From: Microlunatus kandeliicorticis
Lineage (GTDB): Bacteria > Actinomycetota > Actinomycetes > Propionibacteriales > Propionibacteriaceae
DNA length: 64,000 nucleotides
Direction of reading: 5' to 3'
NCBI RefSeq assembly: GCF_014137855.1
Contig: NZ_JACGWT010000006.1
Location: forward strand, 62,001 to 126,000
A program made the translations under genes and the position numbers. Shown piece after piece: positions 53,716 through 63,106 of the stretch (positions within the stretch are counted from its first letter, which is position 1; each line of letters starts with the position of its first letter). The notes under the pieces were generated by a model. The model made no database searches. It worked only from the letters and a program-made list of their open reading frames with translations, and was not told the origin of the DNA.

Positions 53716-54390
53716 GTCGACCAGCTCGCGACCGGAGGCTGCCCGCCAGACGACGTGGTCGAGAACGCGGGCGCTCACGCCGAGGTGGTCCGCGGTCGCG
53801 GTCACCAGCGCGACGGCGTCATCCCTGGTGATCGAGCGGCCGAGCGTGTCACCGAGAAAGCGCAGCACCATCCGGTCGGGCTTCACCGACGGCAGCCCGG
53901 CGAGGATCAGCAGGTAGTTGTAAGTGACGCCCGAGCTCTGGCTGGGCAGCCGCTTCCAGCCCGTGTGGACCGGGTTATCGGTCGGGCTCGGACGGACGAC
54001 GGCAACCAGGTCCTGGACGGTGTCGATCGCGAGACCGGTCATCAGCTGCGCCGCCTGCTGCACGACTTCGGCCTTGAGCGGTGCGCCCGGTCTGGTGTTC
54101 GCGGGCTTGACGTTGCCGGCCACCTCCCGTGCCCACGCCTGCGGACCACCGACGGCGTCGATCGACTCCAGCAGGCCGCGAGCGCCGTCAGCCGAACCGC
54201 GCTTCTCCCGGTACCGATCGACCACCTTGACGACCGAGGCGTAGTGCGAACCAGTCGAGTAGACCGAGTCGATGATGCACAGCGCCAGGCTGTCCGGGTA
54301 GCCCGGAGGTGCCTCCCAGACGTGCGGGTCACCGAGATGCTGCTCGCAGTAGCTGACGAGGGCTGTGACGTCGGACGGGTCGGAGGTCAC
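53713..54390 (-). CDS. Unrecognised protein, possibly helix-hairpin-helix/DNA-glycosylase-like
   Basis: A 225-residue soluble protein. Notable segments are PGYPDSLALCIIDSVYSTGSHYASVVKVVDRYREKRG near the N-terminus and YNYLLILAGLPSVKPDRMVLRFLGDTLGR near 160-190. The latter loosely recalls the HhH region of DNA glycosylase-fold proteins, but I see no certain catalytic Asp. The GTG start has AAGGAG at five bases. It sits alone between a P450 and a ribosomal protection gene in an accessory-looking stretch. Function unknown; the fold suggestion is low-confidence. Confidence 0.55.
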   Translation of the reverse strand: MTSDPSDVTALVSYCEQHLGDPHVWEAPPGYPDSLALCIIDSVYSTGSHYASVVKVVDRYREKRGSADGARGLLESIDAVGGPQAWAREVAGNVKPANTRPGAPLKAEVVQQAAQLMTGLAIDTVQDLVAVVRPSPTDNPVHTGWKRLPSQSSGVTYNYLLILAGLPSVKPDRMVLRFLGDTLGRSITRDDAVALVTATADHLGVSARVLDHVVWRAASGRELVD

Positions 54391-54404
54391 GGGGGCTCCT
54401 TCTG

Positions 54405-54420
54405 TGAGGGGGAGCCCTCA
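54405..54420. terminator. Small hairpin between two minus-strand genes
   Basis: TGAGGG and CCCTCA form a perfect six-base stem with loop GGAG. It lies after the stop of the ribosomal protection gene (54435) and just before the ribosome binding site of the next gene, so it may be a weak terminator or part of that gene's leader. Confidence 0.35.
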
Positions 54421-54434
54421 TCCTGCCGGACGGC

Positions 54435-56549
54435 TCACCGCGCGTCCTCGGTCCCGGTGTCGACCCGGCGGAGCACCTGGAGCAGGTAGTCCTTGCGCCG
54501 GTAGGCGTCCGGTCGTCGGCGCGGTCGCCGCGGCGCCGGTCCGCTGGTGACCGGGGCGTAGCGGGCGAAGGTGGTCTCGAGCAGCCCGGTCCCCCGGGTC
54601 AGCCCGGGCAGCCGCCGACGAACCTCCTGCACCCGCGCCGCCGGGACCTCTCCCTCGACCCGGCACCAGTGGCGGGCGTCGACCACCGGGGCCCATGGCA
54701 CCGCCTCGTGCGCGACCAGCACCGGCAGCACCGCCCCGAGCACGTCGGCCGGGAACTCGGCGACGAAGCGGTGCACCGGCTCGCAGACCACCGTGCCCGC
54801 CCGGGACACCGCGGCCGCCAGCACCAGCGGGGTCAGCCCGCGGAAGTCGGCTCCGGTGCTGGACATCGACTTGTCGAACTTCTGGTGCGCGTGGCTCTGC
54901 CGCGGCAGGTACCGGCTGTGGGTCATCACCACCCGCGCGTCCGGCACCGGCCAGCCGGCCGGACCCTGCTCGAGCTCGGCCCGGACGGTCGCCTCGGTCG
55001 CCGCGAAGAACGCGGCCGGCATCGCCCCGAGCTCGACCTCGAGCGCGAACGACACCCCGCTGCCGACGGGAGCCGGCTCGACCCGGAGCCCGACGGTGGC
55101 CAGGAACGGGTTGTCCCCGCCGACGTGCTCGACCGCCTCGCCCGTCGCGGCCAGCCGCTCGACGCAGAGCGTCCGGGCCGCCCGGACGTCGACCTCGAGC
55201 CCGTAGTCGGCGGCCAGGGTGGCCTCGAGCACCTGCTGCTGGACCTCGCCGTAGAGCGAGACCAGCAGCTCGTCGTCCTGCCGGCGGAACGCGATCAACG
55301 GGTCCTGCTCGGCCAGCTCGGTGAGCGCGGCGAACAGCGCTCCGGCCCGGGCCGGATCGCGGGGTGCGACGACCGACTCGAGGGTCGGCGGCTCGAAGGC
55401 GGCCGGACCTGCGGCCGTCGCGGCGCGTCCCGGCCGCGCCCCGGCGTCGCCGGAGCCGACCACGTCGCCGATCCGGACCTCGTCGAGCCCGGACACGGTG
55501 CCGATCTGGCCGGCGGCCAGCTGCTCGACGGCCACCCGGCCGCCGTCGGCGAACCAGGACAACGCGGTGATCTTGGCCCGGCGCCCGCCGCCCACCCGCA
55601 CCCGGTCGCGGACCGCCAGCCGGCCCGCGTCCACCCGGACGTAGGCGACCCGTCGTCCGGCCGGGTCCCGCTCGATCTTGAACACCCGGCCCGACGCGGT
55701 GGCCCCGCCGTCGTCGGTGGCCGACGGGGCCGGGCTGGCCGGCAGCAGGTCGGGCAGGACGCTCATCAGCTGGTCGACGCCGGCACCGGTGATCGCGGAG
55801 CCGTAGAGCAACGGGTGCACCCGACCGGCCCGGCTCTGGCGGCGCAGCGAGGCGAGCACCCGGGCGGGGTCGAGCCGGTCGGGGTCGGCCAGCCAGGCGG
55901 TGGCCAGCCGGTCGTCGGCCAGCGACAGCGGCTCGACCAGCGCGGCCCGGTCCGCCGGGTCGACCGGGTCGACCGGGATCGACCGCGCGTCGCGGGTGCC
56001 GAGCCCCACGACGCGGGCCAGCGGGACGACCACCACGTCGAGCGCGGCGGCCAGCTCGGCCGCCAGCGCGTCGGCCCGCGCACCGGTGCGGTCGATCTTG
56101 TTGACGAAGACCAGCGTCGGGATGCCGAGCCGACGCAGCGTGCGGAGCAGCAGCCGGGTGTGGGCCTGGACGCCCTCGACCGCCGAGACCACCAGCACGG
56201 CGCCGTCGAGCACGGTCAGCGCGCGCTCGACCTCGGCGACGAAGTCGTGGTGGCCGGGGGTGTCGATGACGTTGACCGCGACCTCGCCGGGCGGGCGCAC
56301 GGTCGGCAGCCGGAACGAGGCCACCGCGGCGCGGATGGTGATGCCGCGCGCCCGCTCCAGCGCGAGCGTGTCGGTGGTGGTGGTGCCGTCGTCGACGCGG
56401 CCGGGTGCGTCGATGGCGCCGGCCGCGTAGAGCAGCCGTTCGGTGAGGCTGGTCTTACCGGCGTCGACGTGGGCGACGATCCCCAGGTTGAGCGTGGGAC
56501 GGTCCGGGTCGGAATCGGGAGTGGAGAGGGCTGGGTCGGGCAGCTGCAC
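54435..56549 (-). CDS. TetM/OtrA-like ribosomal protection GTPase
   Basis: The 704-residue EF-G-like GTPase has AHVDAGKTSLTERLL (G1), DGTTTTDTLALERARGITI (switch I), DTPGHHDF (G3) and VNKIDRTGA (G4). The rest follows tetracycline resistance ribosomal protection proteins, including the C-terminal RKDYLLQVLRRV-like end (RRKDYLLQVLRRVD). Such proteins remove tetracyclines from the 30S subunit. OtrA-type homologues occur in actinomycetes that may not produce tetracyclines, so resistance is probable from the family but not shown. GTG start. Confidence 0.82.
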   Translation of the reverse strand: MQLPDPALSTPDSDPDRPTLNLGIVAHVDAGKTSLTERLLYAAGAIDAPGRVDDGTTTTDTLALERARGITIRAAVASFRLPTVRPPGEVAVNVIDTPGHHDFVAEVERALTVLDGAVLVVSAVEGVQAHTRLLLRTLRRLGIPTLVFVNKIDRTGARADALAAELAAALDVVVVPLARVVGLGTRDARSIPVDPVDPADRAALVEPLSLADDRLATAWLADPDRLDPARVLASLRRQSRAGRVHPLLYGSAITGAGVDQLMSVLPDLLPASPAPSATDDGGATASGRVFKIERDPAGRRVAYVRVDAGRLAVRDRVRVGGGRRAKITALSWFADGGRVAVEQLAAGQIGTVSGLDEVRIGDVVGSGDAGARPGRAATAAGPAAFEPPTLESVVAPRDPARAGALFAALTELAEQDPLIAFRRQDDELLVSLYGEVQQQVLEATLAADYGLEVDVRAARTLCVERLAATGEAVEHVGGDNPFLATVGLRVEPAPVGSGVSFALEVELGAMPAAFFAATEATVRAELEQGPAGWPVPDARVVMTHSRYLPRQSHAHQKFDKSMSSTGADFRGLTPLVLAAAVSRAGTVVCEPVHRFVAEFPADVLGAVLPVLVAHEAVPWAPVVDARHWCRVEGEVPAARVQEVRRRLPGLTRGTGLLETTFARYAPVTSGPAPRRPRRRPDAYRRKDYLLQVLRRVDTGTEDAR

Positions 56550-56630
56550 AGAGGGTCCTGGGCTCGGCGAGATGGGCCTGGTGGATCACCTGTGCTGCTC
56601 GCATGCCTCTGAGACCTCTCCGGACGCCTG

Positions 56631-56668
56631 GTGCGGGTCGCGGAGCAGTGAACCGCTCCGGCCCGCAC
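56631..56668. terminator. Strong hairpin upstream of the ribosomal protection gene
   Basis: GTGCGGG (56631-56637) pairs with CCCGCAC (56662-56668), and inside it GGAGC (56642-56646) pairs with GCTCC (56655-56659). It lies between the esterase stop (56709) and the start of the ribosomal protection gene (56549), both on the minus strand. It can be the esterase terminator or an attenuator in the leader of the resistance gene. No T-run follows. Confidence 0.5.
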
Positions 56669-56708
56669 CGTGGCAACCGGTTTTCGTCCTCCGCCGCCCG
56701 GGCGGCGC

Positions 56709-57869
56709 TCACTTCGCCGGGCGGAACCCCGGGACGTTGGTGCCCAGCCAGTGCAGCGCCTCGGGGAGCATGTCGATCCACACGCTCATCCGGTGGCCGG
56801 CGTTCTGCAGCACCTTGGCGGTCACCGCGGTGGGGCTGCGGACGTCGCGGAGGAACTGTCCTGTGGTCGGCCAGCTGTCCCGGTCGGCGTGCGAGGACTC
56901 GAGCCAGATGGCCACCGGCGGCGGCGACTTGCGGGCCATGGTCAGCAGGTCGTAGCTGCGGCCCAGCGGGCTGTTCGGCTCGAACGGCCGGTAGTAGGGG
57001 CCGAACCACGGCTTGTAGTAGCCGGCCATCACGATCGCCGCCGAGTAGGTGCCGGGGTGGCGCATCGCGGCCATCGCCGCGCACCACCCGCCGGCCGACA
57101 GCCCGATCGTCGCCCAGGACTGGCGGTTGGTCCGGACGTGGAAGTGCTGGATCACCCAGTTCGGGACGTCGCTGGTCACCCAGGTCTCGACCTTCGGGTT
57201 GCCACCGCCGCCGTTGACGCACTCGGAGTCGACGCCGATCGGCACCTCGGTCTGCGGCGACACGATGATCGGCGCGACCAGCTGGTGCGCGGCGGCGTCG
57301 GAGTCGACCGCGTCGCCGAGGTGCAGCACGTTGAGCCACTGCGTCGGCTGGCCCGGGTAGCCCTGGAAGGTCTCCAGCACCGGGTACTCGGTCGCGGACG
57401 ACTGGTTGTAGCCGGGCGGCAGCTGGACGACGACGGTGCTGGTGATCCCGCTCAGCCGGCCGTGCACCGTGTAGGTGATCCGCGCGCCGGAGCCGGAGCC
57501 GGCGCTGGACGGCAGCGCCGGCAGCTTGCGCGGCGCGGTCACGGTGATCGAGCGGCCCTGACCGGGACGGAGCGCGACGGTGGCGGCCTTGGCGGCGTTC
57601 CCGCCGCGGCTGATCATGGTCTGCTTGGGGGTGCCGCCGAAGCTGTTGGCCAGGTCGGTCCAGCTGGCGTAGAAGAGGAACTGCTGGTTGAGCAGCACGG
57701 CCGCGAGGAAGACCACCAGGACGTTGATCCCGAGGATCCCGAAGATCCGGCCGGCGATCAGGTGCGGGCGGTTGCGGGAGAGCCGCTTCCACCCCACCAC
57801 CAGGCCGATGATCGCCAACACCGCGACCGTCCCCACCAGGGCGGGAAACGGCCACCCGATCAAGCTCAT
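56709..57869 (-). CDS. Membrane-anchored esterase-D-like alpha/beta hydrolase
   Basis: The 386-residue protein has two N-terminal membrane segments (about residues 5-27 and 42-66), then a secreted-side esterase domain of the PF00756 type: VVVQLPPGYNQSSATEYPVLETFQGYPGQPTQW and the nucleophile elbow TIGLSAGGWCAAMAAMRHPG. Late Asp and His candidates are in SSHADRDSW and QNAGHRMSVWIDMLPEALHWLG. The family includes mycolyltransferases and S-formylglutathione hydrolases. Role in cell-envelope ester chemistry is inferred only. Confidence 0.82.
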   Translation of the reverse strand: MSLIGWPFPALVGTVAVLAIIGLVVGWKRLSRNRPHLIAGRIFGILGINVLVVFLAAVLLNQQFLFYASWTDLANSFGGTPKQTMISRGGNAAKAATVALRPGQGRSITVTAPRKLPALPSSAGSGSGARITYTVHGRLSGITSTVVVQLPPGYNQSSATEYPVLETFQGYPGQPTQWLNVLHLGDAVDSDAAAHQLVAPIIVSPQTEVPIGVDSECVNGGGGNPKVETWVTSDVPNWVIQHFHVRTNRQSWATIGLSAGGWCAAMAAMRHPGTYSAAIVMAGYYKPWFGPYYRPFEPNSPLGRSYDLLTMARKSPPPVAIWLESSHADRDSWPTTGQFLRDVRSPTAVTAKVLQNAGHRMSVWIDMLPEALHWLGTNVPGFRPAK

Positions 57870-57942
57870 GTCCTCTGGTCCCCTTGCGTGCTCCGCGCCC
57901 CGCCGACTCTGCGCGGCGGGAACCGCGGGACCAAGATCACCC

Positions 57943-57965
57943 CTCAGACCTGTGCGAAGTCTGAG
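57943..57965 (-). terminator. Hairpin downstream of lepA
   Basis: CTCAGAC (57943-57949) and GTCTGAG (57959-57965) form a perfect seven-base stem with a nine-base loop. It lies 16-38 bases after the lepA stop on the minus strand, in the 111-base gap before the esterase gene. No T-run follows. Confidence 0.5.
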
Positions 57966-57980
57966 TGCGCGGACCCTGTC

Positions 57981-59843
57981 TCAGGAACTCTGCGGACGGG
58001 GCTCGGTGGTGGCCAGCGCGGCGACGAACGCCTCCTGCGGGACCTCCACTCGGCCGACCATCTTCATCCGCTTCTTGCCCTCTTTCTGCTTCTCGAGCAG
58101 CTTGCGCTTGCGGGTGATGTCACCGCCGTAGCACTTGGCCAGGACGTCCTTGCGGATCGCCCGGATCGTCTCGCGGGCGATCACCCGAGCGCCGATCGCG
58201 GCCTGGATGGGCACCTCGAACTGCTGCCGCGGGATCAGCTCCTTGAGCTTCTCGGCCATCATCACGCCGTAGCTGTAGGCCTTGTCCTTGTGGACGATCG
58301 CGCTGAAGGCGTCGACCGGGTCGCCGTGCAGCAGGATGTCCACCTTGACCAGGTCGGACGGCTCCTCGGCGGCCGGCTCGTAGTCGAGGCTGGCGAACCC
58401 CTTCGTGCGCGACTTGAGCGCGTCGAAGAAGTCGAAGACGATCTCGGCCAGCGGCAGGGTGTAGCGGATCTCCACCCGGTCGGCCGACAGGTAGTCCATC
58501 CCCTGCTGGACGCCGCGTCGGGCCTGGCAGAGCTCGAGGATGGTGCCGATGTACTCGGCCGGCGACAGGATGGTCGCCCGGACCACCGGCTCGTAGACGG
58601 CGGCGATCCGGCCGTCCGACGGGTACTCCGACGGGTTGGTGACGGTCAGCTCGCGGCCGTCCTCCATCACCACCCGGTAGACCACGTTGGGCGCGGTGGA
58701 GATCAGGTCGAGGTCGAACTCGCGCTCGAGCCGCTCGCGGACGATCTCCATGTGCAGCAGCCCGAGGAAGCCGATCCGGAACCCGAAGCCGAGGGCACCG
58801 GAGGTCTCCGGCTCGTAGACCAGCGCGGCGTCGTTGAGCTGCAGCTTGTCGAGCGCCTCGCGGAGCTCGGGGTAGTCGGCGCCGTCGATCGGGTAGAGCC
58901 CGGCGAAGACCATCGGGTTGGGGTGCCGGTAGCCGCCGAGGTCGGAGCCGGCCGGCCGGACCGCGGTGGTGATGGTGTCACCGACCCGGGACTGCCGGAC
59001 CTCCTTGACCCCGGTGATCAGATAGCCGACCTCCCCGACGCCGAGGGCCGGGGCCTTGACCGGCTCGGGCGAGATGACACCGATCTCGAGCGCCTCGTGG
59101 GTGGTCTTGGTCGACATCATCAGCACCCGGTCGCGGTGCTTGAGCTCGCCGTCGACGACCCGGACGTAGGTGACCACGCCGCGGTAGGTGTCGTAGACCG
59201 AGTCGAAGATCAGCGCCCGGGCCGGGGCGTCGGCGTCCCCGACCGGCGCCGGGGTCTGGGCGACGATCTGGTCGAGCAGCTCGGCGACGCCCTCACCGGT
59301 CTTGGCCGACACCCGGAGCACGTCCGAGACGTCGCAGCCGATGATGTTGGCCAGCTCCTCGGCGAACTTCTCCGGCTGGGCGCTCGGCAGGTCGATCTTG
59401 TTGAGCACCGGGATGATGTGCAGGTCGGCGTCGAGGGCCAGGTAGAGGTTGGCCAGCGTCTGCGCCTCGATCCCCTGCGCCGCGTCGACCAGCAGCACCG
59501 CGGCCTCGCAGGCGGCGAGCGAGCGGGACACCTCGTAGGTGAAGTCGACGTGACCAGGGGTGTCGATCATGTTGAGCACGTGGGTGGCGCCGGCGAGGTC
59601 GGTCGAGACCTGCCACGGCATCCGGACCGCCTGGCTCTTGATGGTGATCCCGCGCTCGCGCTCGATGTCCATCCGATCGAGGTACTGGGCCCGCATCGCC
59701 CGGGCGTCGACGACCCCGGTGAGCTGGAGCATCCGGTCGGCCAGCGTCGACTTGCCGTGGTCGATGTGGGCGATGATGCAGAAGTTCCGGATCAGGGCAG
59801 GGTCGGTCCGTCCGACCGGAGGGGTGGCGACCGCGGAACTCAC
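57981..59843 (-). CDS. lepA: Elongation factor 4 (LepA)
   Basis: EF4 is a GTPase that acts on stalled or initiating ribosomes. The 620-residue protein has [16 protein letters not shown] (G1), [10 protein letters not shown] (switch I), [16 protein letters not shown] (G3) and NKIDLPSA (G4), and the C-terminal domain with [38 protein letters not shown], unique to LepA. I chose the GTG at 59843 (AGGA at nine bases); a GTG six codons earlier is possible. The frame extends far upstream only as reverse complement of other genes. Confidence 0.96.
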   Translation of the reverse strand: MSSAVATPPVGRTDPALIRNFCIIAHIDHGKSTLADRMLQLTGVVDARAMRAQYLDRMDIERERGITIKSQAVRMPWQVSTDLAGATHVLNMIDTPGHVDFTYEVSRSLAACEAAVLLVDAAQGIEAQTLANLYLALDADLHIIPVLNKIDLPSAQPEKFAEELANIIGCDVSDVLRVSAKTGEGVAELLDQIVAQTPAPVGDADAPARALIFDSVYDTYRGVVTYVRVVDGELKHRDRVLMMSTKTTHEALEIGVISPEPVKAPALGVGEVGYLITGVKEVRQSRVGDTITTAVRPAGSDLGGYRHPNPMVFAGLYPIDGADYPELREALDKLQLNDAALVYEPETSGALGFGFRIGFLGLLHMEIVRERLEREFDLDLISTAPNVVYRVVMEDGRELTVTNPSEYPSDGRIAAVYEPVVRATILSPAEYIGTILELCQARRGVQQGMDYLSADRVEIRYTLPLAEIVFDFFDALKSRTKGFASLDYEPAAEEPSDLVKVDILLHGDPVDAFSAIVHKDKAYSYGVMMAEKLKELIPRQQFEVPIQAAIGARVIARETIRAIRKDVLAKCYGGDITRKRKLLEKQKEGKKRMKMVGRVEVPQEAFVAALATTEPRPQSS

Positions 59844-59896
59844 AACGTCCGATCCTGTCACGTTCCGCCAAGCCGGGCCGAATCCCGCACGGCGGG

Positions 59897-61489
59897 TCAG
59901 ACCTGCTGCGGGTAGAAGCCGAGCCGGGCCAGCGGCTCGACCAGCTGGTCCTCCTCGTAGGAGAGGTGCGACAGCAGCGTGTCGGTCAGCCGGTCGAGGG
60001 CGTCCTGCAGCCCGGTGAAGTCGTCCGGGTGCGCGATGAAGTCGACCAGCCGGGCGTCGAGCAGCTCGAGCACGTCGTGGATGGCGTGGTGCTCGACGGT
60101 CAGCCGGTCGAGCACCGGCGCGAGGTCGTCCTCGGCGCGACGGAGGTGCGGGAAGATCGAGGCGTCCTCGAGGCTGTGGTGGCCGGTGACCACCCGGCAG
60201 TACTGCGCGCAGTAGGCGCCGAGCGTCCAGTCGTTCTGCCGCATGGTGAGGTCGTTGAGCACCGACCGGGCGGCTCCGGCCTGCATCGTGCCACGGCGGA
60301 CCTGGTCGAGCACCGAACGGACCTCGGTCAGCTCGCTGCGCAGGTGGTCGTGGACGTCGATCAGGTGCTGACCGACGGCGCGGCCGCGGTCGGTGTAACG
60401 GCCGGCGGCGGTGGGGCGCCGGCGCGGGCGGGCGGTCTCGTCCCACGGCAGGTCGTCGGTGAGGAACGCCTCGGGCGGCGGGGTGGGGCGCAGCCCGAGT
60501 CGGTCCCACTGCTCGCGCTCGGCCTCCTCGGGCGCCTCGGTGGACGTGTGGTTCGACGTGTCGCTCGCGGTCTCGCTCGCGGTGTGGGTCGAGGTGTCGG
60601 ACCGGTTGTCGGCGTTCCCGCGGGAACGCTCGGCCTCGACCACCGCGCGGACGGCCGGGGCGATCTCCTCGGCCCACAGTCCGACCGTGGCCGCGTCGTC
60701 GGCCGGGACGATGAAGGTGTCGACACCGTCGAGCGCCAGGGCGGCGAGCTGCTCGATCCAGGCCTCGGCCTCCCGCGCGGGGTCGTCGGGCCGGTTGACG
60801 TTGAGCAGCCGCCGGACGTCGCGCGGGGACCGGCCGGCGGCGGTGGCGGCCTCGTCGATCGCGGCGTGACCGCGCTCGAGATCGCCGTCGGCCAGGTAGC
60901 CCTGCGACGGCAGCCAGCCGTCGGCGACCCGACCGGTCAGGGCGAGCATCCGCGGCTTGTAGGCGCCCAGCCAGATCCCCACCGGGTGCGCCGGCGCCGG
61001 GCCGCGCTTGGCGCCGTGGACGCGGTAGTGCTCGCCGTCGACCCGGACGCCGCCGCGCTGGTCGACCGCCCAGGTCTGCCGGATCACCTCGATCGCCTCG
61101 GCGAGCGCGGCCACCGACTCGCCCCCTCGGCGGCGGGGGACGCCCATCGCCTCGATCGCCTCCCAGAAGGCGCCCGCGCCGAGCCCGAGCTCGACCCGGC
61201 CGCCGGAGAGCAGGTCGAGGCTGGCCACGCTGCGGGCGAGCACCGCGGGTGGGCGCAGCGGCAGGTTGAGCACGTTGCCGGCCAGCCCGATCCGTTCGGT
61301 CCGGGCCGCGGCGTAGGCCAGCAGCGTCCAGGTGTCGAGGAACGCGGGCTGGTAGGGATGGTCTTGGAAGGTCAGCAGGTCGAGCCCCGACCGGTCGGCC
61401 AGCTCGGCCAGCGCGACCACGGTCTCGGGCTGCGCGGCGGCCGGGGTGACGAAGACACCGAAGCTCAGAGGTCGTCCGTAGTCGGGCAC
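59897..61489 (-). CDS. Fusion of LLM-class F420-dependent oxidoreductase and hemerythrin domain
   Basis: The 530-residue protein joins two domains. Residues 1-288 are a luciferase-like (LLM) fold: [96 protein letters not shown], typical of F420-dependent enzymes. A linker rich in Ser, Thr, Asp and Glu (289-365) leads to a hemerythrin HHE domain (366-530), with iron-ligand candidates His380, His438, Glu441, His448, His467/468, His471, His508 and Glu512. I chose the GTG at 61489, with GAGGA seven bases upstream. Function may be oxygen- or iron-responsive oxidation; not established. Confidence 0.85.
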   Translation of the reverse strand: MPDYGRPLSFGVFVTPAAAQPETVVALAELADRSGLDLLTFQDHPYQPAFLDTWTLLAYAAARTERIGLAGNVLNLPLRPPAVLARSVASLDLLSGGRVELGLGAGAFWEAIEAMGVPRRRGGESVAALAEAIEVIRQTWAVDQRGGVRVDGEHYRVHGAKRGPAPAHPVGIWLGAYKPRMLALTGRVADGWLPSQGYLADGDLERGHAAIDEAATAAGRSPRDVRRLLNVNRPDDPAREAEAWIEQLAALALDGVDTFIVPADDAATVGLWAEEIAPAVRAVVEAERSRGNADNRSDTSTHTASETASDTSNHTSTEAPEEAEREQWDRLGLRPTPPPEAFLTDDLPWDETARPRRRPTAAGRYTDRGRAVGQHLIDVHDHLRSELTEVRSVLDQVRRGTMQAGAARSVLNDLTMRQNDWTLGAYCAQYCRVVTGHHSLEDASIFPHLRRAEDDLAPVLDRLTVEHHAIHDVLELLDARLVDFIAHPDDFTGLQDALDRLTDTLLSHLSYEEDQLVEPLARLGFYPQQV

Positions 61490-61518
61490 CGGACCATCCT
61501 CGCCGGGCCGCGGAGGAT

Positions 61519-61548
61519 TTGGGCCGTCGTGCCACCCACTGGTAACGT
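61519..61548 (+). promoter_or_regulatory. Promoter of rpsT
   Basis: TTGGGC (61519-61524) and TAACGT (61543-61548) are separated by 18 bases. The transcript would start near 61556, giving a leader of about 60 bases before the GTG of rpsT, with AGAGG about ten bases before the start. Confidence 0.6.
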
Positions 61549-61616
61549 GAGCGGTCGCGTCCGGACACGGATGCGACCCGAACACCAGACGACCGAGAAG
61601 CTCAGAGGCCTGCTCC

Positions 61617-61880
61617 GTGGCGAACATCAAGTCCCAGATCAAGCGGATCAAGACGAACGAGGCGTCCCGTCAGCGCAACAAGGCGGTCAAGTCGGCGCTG
61701 CGGACCCACGTCCGCCGGTTCCGCGAGGCTGCCGAGGCCGGCGACGCCGAGCTCGCGCAGACCGCGGCTCGCAACGCCAGCCGTGCGCTCGACAAGGCGG
61801 TCTCGAAGGGCGTCATCCACAAGAACCAGGCGGCCAACCGCAAGTCGGCCATCGCCGCCCGCGCCGCGAAGATCGGCTGA
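61617..61880 (+). CDS. rpsT: 30S ribosomal protein S20
   Basis: S20 binds 16S rRNA during 30S assembly. The 87-residue basic protein, [86 protein letters not shown], is a full-length S20 of three helices. The GTG start follows AGAGG. It is transcribed alone, opposite to lepA and holA, as is usual in actinobacteria, and is followed by a good terminator. Confidence 0.97.
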   Translation: MANIKSQIKRIKTNEASRQRNKAVKSALRTHVRRFREAAEAGDAELAQTAARNASRALDKAVSKGVIHKNQAANRKSAIAARAAKIG

Positions 61881-61904
61881 CCCAGCCGGTCCGCTCCGCA
61901 CACC

Positions 61905-61935
61905 GTCCCGGTTCCCGCGAGGGGGCCGGGACTTT
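61905..61935 (+). terminator. Intrinsic terminator of rpsT
   Basis: GTCCCGG (61905-61911) pairs with CCGGGAC (61926-61932), and inner CCC and GGG extend the stem. It is followed by TTTC, the only T-run after a hairpin in this window. It lies 24 bases after the rpsT stop. Confidence 0.8.
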
Positions 61936-61955
61936 CGTGTGTCTGGGGACAACGC

Positions 61956-62020
61956 CCCCGTCAGCGACCCTTGTCGGTGCCCCTCGTCGGCGCACCTCGT
62001 CAGCGCATCTCGTCAGCGAC
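61956..62020. repeat. Five degenerate copies of a 13-base tandem repeat
   Basis: Units start at 61956, 61969, 61982, 61995 and 62008, with the general form CCTCGTCRGCGMC (for example CCTCGTCGGCGCA and CCTCGTCAGCGCA). The last copy runs into the end of holA and includes its stop codon. Copies differ at one to four positions. Confidence 0.75.
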
Positions 62021-63002
62021 GGCTGCGGGCCACCCCGAGCACCGCGCGCTCGAGCGCGAACCCGGCATCGTCGCTGGCGCCCTTGACGTCGGCGTCGGCG
62101 GCGGCGACCAGCTGCAGGGCGCTGGCCACCGAACGGGCGTCCCACCCGCGGGCCTGCGCCTTCATGGTCCGCAGCTTCCAGGGCGGTACGCCGACCGCCC
62201 CGGCCAGGTCGTTGTCGCGGAGCCCGGAGGGTGCGGAGACCAGCTTGCCCATCCCCCGCAGCCCGCTGGCCAGCGCGCTGGTGACCAGCACCGGCGCCAC
62301 GCCGGTGGACAGCGCCCAGCGGAGCTGCTCCATCGCCTTCCCGGTCTCGCCCGCCAGCACGGCGTCGGCCACCGCGAAACTGGTCACCTCGGCGCGGCCG
62401 CCGAAGTAGCGCCGGACCAGCTTGTCGGTGATCTCGTTCTCCTCCGCGTCGGCGACCAGCTGGGCCACCGCAGAGGCCACCCCGCGCAGGTCGTGACCGA
62501 CCGCGTCGACGAGCTGCTGCGCGGTCTCCTTGGCGATCCGGCTGCCCTGCCGGCGGGCCTCGGCCACCACGAACTGCGGCAGCTCCCAGGGCTTGAGGCT
62601 CGGACAGTCCACGACCTCGACCTTGGCCTTCTTGAGCTTGTCGAGCACGGCCTTGCCCTTCACCCCACCCCCATGGACGAGCACCAGCCCGAGCTCGGCG
62701 TCCGGCGCGACGGCGGTGGCCAGCAGCGGCTCGGCCACCTCGGCGGGCAGCTGGGCGAGGTCCCGGACCACCGCCACCCGGGCCGTGGAGAACAGCGACG
62801 GGCTGGTGATCTCGGCGAGCCGACCCGGGTCGAGCTCGGCCGCGGTCACCTCGGAGATCTCGACGTCGGGCGCGGACGCCCGGGCCACGGCCAGCCGCTC
62901 GGCCACCGCGCGGTCGGCGAGCAGGCCCTCCGGACCGCTGACCAGCACGGTGTGGCCGAACACCGTCGGGGCGGCGGGGCTGCGGCTCGGCATGCCGGTC
63001 AT
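62013..63002 (-). CDS. holA: DNA polymerase III delta subunit
   Basis: HolA opens the sliding clamp within the clamp loader. The 329-residue protein has the family order VLVSGPEGLLADRAVAERLA, LFSTARVAVVRDLAQLP, LVLVHGGGVKGKAVLDKLKKAKVEVVDCPSLKPWELPQFVVAEARRQGSRI and LVRRYFGGRAEVTSFAVADAVLAG. Start is uncertain: I chose the ATG at 63002. An ATG at 63110 overlaps the comEC stop as ATGA and could couple translation, but would add 36 residues without family similarity. It lies opposite rpsT, as in other actinobacteria. Confidence 0.88.
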   Translation of the reverse strand: MTGMPSRSPAAPTVFGHTVLVSGPEGLLADRAVAERLAVARASAPDVEISEVTAAELDPGRLAEITSPSLFSTARVAVVRDLAQLPAEVAEPLLATAVAPDAELGLVLVHGGGVKGKAVLDKLKKAKVEVVDCPSLKPWELPQFVVAEARRQGSRIAKETAQQLVDAVGHDLRGVASAVAQLVADAEENEITDKLVRRYFGGRAEVTSFAVADAVLAGETGKAMEQLRWALSTGVAPVLVTSALASGLRGMGKLVSAPSGLRDNDLAGAVGVPPWKLRTMKAQARGWDARSVASALQLVAAADADVKGASDDAGFALERAVLGVARSRR

Positions 63003-63106
63003 CCTGCCACCGGCGACCGACAGCCCCGACCACCTCGCCGGCCCGCTGCTCCGGTGCGGCGTGGCGCGGTGCGCGGTCGTCCGGACGAGGCGGTCCCCGG
63101 GTGGCG

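Noticed and set aside
57981-61568. A 1195-residue minus-strand frame including lepA
   Set aside because: LepA similarity begins at 59843. The earlier part overlaps the LLM-hemerythrin gene in a different phase on the same strand and shows no domain.
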